Of a stretch of DNA of 64,000 bases, positions 61,022 to 64,000 are shown one piece after another. The notes below the pieces were generated by a model. It searched no databases. It had not been told where the DNA came from and saw only the letters and a list, made by a program, of their open reading frames with translations. This DNA comes from JAAYLC01 sp035654795 (GTDB lineage Bacteria; Bacteroidota; Bacteroidia; Flavobacteriales; Flavobacteriaceae). The position numbers were made by a program, and so were the translations under genes. Numbering within the stretch: position 1 is the stretch's first letter; each line of letters starts with the position of its first letter. Where the stretch lies: assembly GCA_035654795.1 (NCBI GenBank), contig DASRWC010000077.1, forward strand, positions 52,308 to 116,307, written 5' to 3'.

Positions 61022-61966
61022 ATGATTATAAAGAATGGAAATACCACACCCCACAGCACCAGATACTGGATTCGGGTATATGCTATAGTTGCGTTTGTTC
61101 TACTTGTTATTTATTATTTGCTGGATATTAAAGCCTTAAAGCCGTGGGCGGAATACATCCCTTTTCTGAAAAAACTGAGTATGAGTCTTTTTCTCATCTC
61201 ACTCATTTTTTTGATCAGCCATATCATCAGTAAACTCATCTCATCACAAACAGACACCGAGGGAGATCGATATAATTTATTGAGAATCACAAGATTCCTG
61301 TCGATTGTTGCTAGTCTGATTGTTGTGGTTTCGTTTTTGTTTCAGAATTTGATGGCCGCAGCGGTCAGTTTCGGATTAATTTCATTGGTTCTCGGTTTTG
61401 CTTTACAAGCGCCCATAACTTCGTTTATCGCTTGGGTTTATCTGGTTTTTCGTAGGTCATATTTGGTGGGAGACAGGATTCAGATTAAAAATTTTCGAGG
61501 AGACGTCATCGAAATCAGCTATCTCGATACTTCAATTTTAGAATGTAGTGGCGATTATCTCGGGAACGACCGTCGAAGCGGAAGAATCATTCGGTTTCCG
61601 AACAGTTTGATTCTAAAGGAAGAAATCATTAATTATTCCGGTCCCGAAGTTCCGTTTATTTGGAATGAAACCGCTGTGCAGGTGGCCTACACGAGTGATA
61701 TGCAGTTTATCGAAAAGTGTATGTTGAATGCCGCTATTGATGACTTTGAAGAGCGGTATCCGAATATCGCAGAAAGAGAAGCGCATCTGTGGAAACCCGC
61801 AGTATATTTCCGAAACAATGCGTATGCCTGGATGGAAGCAGTTATTTCCTATCCTGTCGAACCCGAAGATACAACCGGCCGCCGAAATCGAATTCTGAAA
61901 AAAGCGCTGCCGGCCTTAAATGCTCAACCCGATAAAGTTCAGTTTCCGGAGGGGGTGAGGAGGTAA
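61022..61966 (+). CDS. MscS family mechanosensitive channel
   Basis: Opens under membrane tension to release solutes on hypo-osmotic shock. It has 314 residues with helices at about 18-38, 47-69 and 90-107. The pore-lining TM3 region begins AAAVSFGLISLVLGFALQAP. The MscS beta domain follows (VGDRIQIKNFRGDVIEIS), then a C-terminal alpha/beta domain (about 215-300). The Ala/Gly-rich pore helix is less regular than in E. coli MscS. The 3' end is GC-rich but in frame. Confidence 0.92.
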   Translation: MIIKNGNTTPHSTRYWIRVYAIVAFVLLVIYYLLDIKALKPWAEYIPFLKKLSMSLFLISLIFLISHIISKLISSQTDTEGDRYNLLRITRFLSIVASLIVVVSFLFQNLMAAAVSFGLISLVLGFALQAPITSFIAWVYLVFRRSYLVGDRIQIKNFRGDVIEISYLDTSILECSGDYLGNDRRSGRIIRFPNSLILKEEIINYSGPEVPFIWNETAVQVAYTSDMQFIEKCMLNAAIDDFEERYPNIAEREAHLWKPAVYFRNNAYAWMEAVISYPVEPEDTTGRRNRILKKALPALNAQPDKVQFPEGVRR

Positions 61967-62031
61967 CCAAATTTTTCAAAAGCTATGTTTCTGATACTAA
62001 CAATATCCTATCTTAGCACATATTCTCAAAT

Positions 62032-62601
62032 ATGGATTCTACTATAAAAGGTACTTTTCATTTTATAAGAAAAGAAATACAGAACATTCTGGCAGTTTCC
62101 TATGTGCTGATTGTTGCAATCGGGATGTTGTTTACGCATAAGAAATATTCTGAATTTGGAATCAATATTTTTGATTACGCCGATGTTTTCGATTTTCTGA
62201 TTGCTCCTTTTTCCGATATGCGAATCCTACTATTTTCGGGTATTACACTTTTCATAGTTTTTTTAGTTGTGCGGTCGGATATATTTCTGCGGGCTAAATA
62301 TCCCAGGACATACTCCAAATTCAATTTTGGACTTGAGAAGAAGCGATTTTATGTGTGGGTGCAGTCGGGAACCTTTACTTTTCTTTTAATATTATATCTC
62401 ACGAACTCGGCCTCGATTTATGGGAATATTGCAAAGAAGGAGGTTTTGAAATCCGCATCTGTTGAATTGCAATATATAGATGGTGAACAGATTCAAGGAA
62501 AAATTATCGGTAAGACACAACAAGTATTGTTTTTATTGGAAGGAGAAACAGTGAAAGCTGTTCCGATTTTATCAACCGTTAAGTCTTATCAGATAAAATA
62601 G
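62032..62601 (+). CDS. Membrane protein of unknown function (189 aa)
   Basis: Three hydrophobic helices (about 17-36, 60-81, 108-128) precede a small soluble C-terminal part with YIDGEQIQGKIIGKTQQVLF, which looks beta-rich and ends near residue 189. No family recognised. A TATCTTAG near-match of the -7 element lies about 25 bp upstream. It follows the MscS gene by 65 bp, but no coupling is evident. Confidence 0.72.
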   Translation: MDSTIKGTFHFIRKEIQNILAVSYVLIVAIGMLFTHKKYSEFGINIFDYADVFDFLIAPFSDMRILLFSGITLFIVFLVVRSDIFLRAKYPRTYSKFNFGLEKKRFYVWVQSGTFTFLLILYLTNSASIYGNIAKKEVLKSASVELQYIDGEQIQGKIIGKTQQVLFLLEGETVKAVPILSTVKSYQIK

Positions 62602-62671
62602 ATCAAATTAGAGCTTAGCGTTGCTAAACTTACAGGGGTTTTCAGAGGGATAAAGAGGGTAAAGAATTGGT

Positions 62672-62679
62672 TATATTTG
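62672..62679 (+). promoter_or_regulatory. -7 element (TATATTTG) upstream of the nitroreductase
   Basis: Exact TAnnTTTG, 24 bp before ATG 62704. Confidence 0.4.
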
Positions 62680-62703
62680 CACCCATTTTAAAATTCCAGT
62701 GAA

Positions 62704-63258
62704 ATGATAAACGACATCATCAAAAACCGAAGAGCAGTTTATATTGCTCAATATAATGACCAACCTATAACCAGAGAGGAGATTCAACAGATCCTGGAAG
62801 CAGCAAATTGGGCGCCAACCCACAAAAGAACAGAACCATGGCGATTTAAAGTTTTTCATGGAGAAGCTCAGAAAAAACTTGCTGATTTTCTAGCGGAAGC
62901 TTATAAGAACAATACAGAAAAATTCTCGGAAAGAACATATCAAAAACTTCAAGAAAATCCTGTAAAATCCGGCGCAGTAATCGCGATTTGCTACCAACGC
63001 GATCCAAAAGAGAGTCTTCCGGAATGGGAGGAAGTTGCGTCAACAGCGATGGCGGTTCAAAACATGTGGCTTACGGCTTCCGAAATGAATATCGGTTCCT
63101 ATTGGTCAAGTCCCGGTGTGAAAGATTATCTAAAAGATTTCGCACCTATGGAAGAAGGGGAAGTATGTCTCGGATTCTTTTATCTTGGGAAATATGACGA
63201 AAACTTGCCTGAAGGAACACGGAAATCGAATATTGAAGAGAAAACAATCTGGATGTAA
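62704..63258 (+). CDS. Nitroreductase family FMN-dependent oxidoreductase
   Basis: 184 residues, the length of short (YdjA-like) nitroreductases. The N-terminal FMN-binding Arg pair is in IIKNRRAVYIAQY. The EAANWAPTHKRTEPWRFKVF block carries the usual PTHxxxxPW motif. The AMAVQNMWLTASEMNIGSYW helix and the late GFFYLGKYDE fit the family. It probably reduces nitro, quinone or enone compounds with NAD(P)H. A fragment of a TonB C-terminal domain gene begins within bases of its stop codon, which suggests a deletion or insertion joined them. Confidence 0.92.
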   Translation: MINDIIKNRRAVYIAQYNDQPITREEIQQILEAANWAPTHKRTEPWRFKVFHGEAQKKLADFLAEAYKNNTEKFSERTYQKLQENPVKSGAVIAICYQRDPKESLPEWEEVASTAMAVQNMWLTASEMNIGSYWSSPGVKDYLKDFAPMEEGEVCLGFFYLGKYDENLPEGTRKSNIEEKTIWM

Positions 63259-63260
63259 TC

Positions 63261-63356
63261 ATACTAAAATTAATCCCGGATATGAAACCCGGAGTGCAGA
63301 ACGGTGAAAAGGTAAGCGTTCTTTATTCTTTGCCGATTATTTACGAAGTGGAATAG
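63261..63356 (+). pseudogene. Truncated TonB C-terminal-domain gene remnant
   Basis: The plus frame reads ILKLIPDMKPGVQNGEKVSV then LYSLPIIYEVE and a TAG at 63354-63356. It aligns without gaps to the end of the intact TonB C-terminal-domain protein 100 bp downstream (MIPQMRPGRLRGKPVSISYA, then LPIIFKV). The upstream part of such a gene is missing; the nitroreductase stop lies 2 bp before. It is probably the 3' stub of a lost paralogue. Confidence 0.7.
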
Positions 63357-63380
63357 TTGAACACCACATCTTATTAAACC

Positions 63381-63419
63381 AGCCCAAACAACAATAATAT
63401 ATGTTGATTGGGCTTTTGC
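63381..63419 (+). terminator. Hairpin terminator after the TonB remnant
   Basis: AGCCCAA (63381-63387) pairs with TTGGGCT (63408-63414), with an inner CAAC/GTTG, followed by a short T-run. It lies just past the remnant stop and would have served the lost gene; it now ends the nitroreductase transcript. Confidence 0.65.
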
Positions 63420-63457
63420 ATTTAAAGAATTATTATTTTCGAAATTAATAGACCTTC

Positions 63458-63886
63458 ATGAAGCATTTTTATTATTTATTGTTCTTTTTTCTCCCCTATG
63501 CATTATTTAGTCAGGAGAATGATAAGCCTATAGGCTTTACTATTATTGAAGATGTTCCCGTTTTTCCCGGATGTACCGGTGATTCGGAGGAATTGAAACG
63601 TTGTATGTCGAATCAAATTAATAAAATTATCAGTGAAAATTTCAACACGGATGTAGTGAACGGAACGAATCTTCAAGGTAAGGTTCGGATAATGATTCAG
63701 TTTGTGATTGATAAAAACGGGGATGTTGTGGATTTAAAAATCGAGGCGCCACATCCATTTCTTGCGGCGGAAGCTGAAAGACTCATGCGCATGATTCCGC
63801 AAATGAGGCCGGGAAGACTCCGAGGAAAACCGGTTTCGATAAGCTATGCACTTCCTATAATTTTTAAAGTACAGCCGGAAGACTAA
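63458..63886 (+). CDS. Secreted TonB C-terminal-domain protein
   Basis: 142 residues with an N-terminal signal peptide (about 1-19, LLFFFLPYALFSQ). The EDVPVFPGCTGDSEELKRC segment is common in flavobacterial TonB-like proteins. A TonB_C domain (about 60-138) has GKVRIMIQFVIDKNGDVVDL and ends SYALPIIFKVQPED. Unlike real TonB it has no inner-membrane anchor or Pro-rich spacer, so it is not an obvious energy transducer. It may be a periplasmic TonB_C-fold protein. A decayed paralogue stub lies immediately upstream. Confidence 0.87.
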   Translation: MKHFYYLLFFFLPYALFSQENDKPIGFTIIEDVPVFPGCTGDSEELKRCMSNQINKIISENFNTDVVNGTNLQGKVRIMIQFVIDKNGDVVDLKIEAPHPFLAAEAERLMRMIPQMRPGRLRGKPVSISYALPIIFKVQPED

Positions 63887-63926
63887 TCATCGAACTTTCA
63901 GTTCTATATGATTCGTTAACATTCCG

Positions 63927-63934
63927 TAAATTTG
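63927..63934 (+). promoter_or_regulatory. -7 element (TAAATTTG) upstream of the last, partial gene
   Basis: Exact TAnnTTTG, 19 bp before ATG 63954. Confidence 0.4.
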
Positions 63935-63953
63935 CCGTGATAATCAATTCCCT

Positions 63954-64000
63954 ATGGCATTTGTCCGTTGTATTTTTCTGATTTTTCTCTTCACGCTTTC
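63954..64000 (+). CDS. Start of an exported protein (cut by window edge)
   Basis: ATG 63954 opens a frame reading MAFVRCIFLIFLFTL to the window end. The Arg followed by a hydrophobic stretch looks like a signal peptide. A perfect -7 element lies at the expected distance. The product cannot be identified. Confidence 0.5.
   Translation, partial: MAFVRCIFLIFLFTL

Noticed and set aside
1..64000. Mobile elements, prophage, CRISPR arrays, toxin-antitoxin or defence genes
   Set aside because: No transposase, integrase, spaced repeat array or recognisable defence domain was seen on either strand.

Overview
The window looks like chromosomal DNA of a member of the Bacteroidota, class Flavobacteriia, most likely a marine-type Flavobacteriaceae. 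The evidence is AT-rich DNA, recurrent TAnnTTTG promoter elements in place of purine-rich Shine-Dalgarno sites, C-terminal type IX secretion (T9SS) sorting domains, Omp28, DUF6029, DUF2851, DUF3667 and DUF1343 proteins, and a prolyl/dipeptidyl peptidase next to several POT peptide transporters. The genus cannot be settled from the sequence. No phage, transposase, integrase or CRISPR array was seen. Genes are densely packed, and several convergent pairs overlap by a few bases.

Layout. 1-1766: the end of enolase, then citrate synthase. 1833-2747: a guanidino-modifying enzyme. 2864-10329: a secreted S9 dipeptidyl peptidase followed by three tandem POT transporters, a peptide-scavenging block. 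10404-18227: a secreted thioredoxin-fold protein, then on the minus strand ComEC, an NlpC/P60 lipoprotein, LpxB, Ddl and RecG (DNA uptake, envelope synthesis, recombination). 18319-22583: a T9SS-exported PNGase F-like protein, an M1 aminopeptidase and a membrane-anchored unknown. 22901-23206: a very small charged protein and tRNA-Pro(GGG). 23494-28121: capsule/exopolysaccharide export lipoprotein, a chain-length tyrosine kinase with a Gly-Tyr repeat tail, and a UDP-sugar dehydrogenase. 28118-33563, minus strand: a small membrane protein, a lipid-exporter-type ABC protein, a phosphohexomutase and a NamZ-like muramidase lipoprotein. 33572-38427: an FtsX-type permease, tRNA-Leu(GAG), a DUF2179 membrane protein, two overlapping methyltransferase-like genes, upp and two small envelope proteins.

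38769-43394: cysteine synthase, DUF202, DUF2851, a PASTA protein and an RluD-type pseudouridine synthase. 43531-46376: the TrkA-TrkH potassium uptake pair. 46443-48947: an aspartate-type aminotransferase, RsmG and a Nudix hydrolase. 49025-55548: an envelope cluster of two Omp28 proteins (one T9SS-exported, one a lipoprotein), a small T9SS protein, a DUF6029 barrel-like protein and a TlpA-like thioredoxin. 55711-59705: PruA, an NRDE protein, ApaG and a DUF3667 protein. 59939-64000: an unknown cytoplasmic protein, an MscS channel, a membrane unknown, a nitroreductase, a TonB C-terminal-domain protein and a truncated start of a further exported protein.

Most of the window is core and housekeeping. 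The items most worth a second look are: a decayed TonB C-terminal-domain fragment directly behind the nitroreductase; the third POT transporter, with about 95-110 extra residues predicted to be periplasmic; the PNGase F homologue with a conservative change at one catalytic position; and the Omp28/TlpA/T9SS redox-fold cluster. I did not find a clearly novel multi-gene defence or mobile system.
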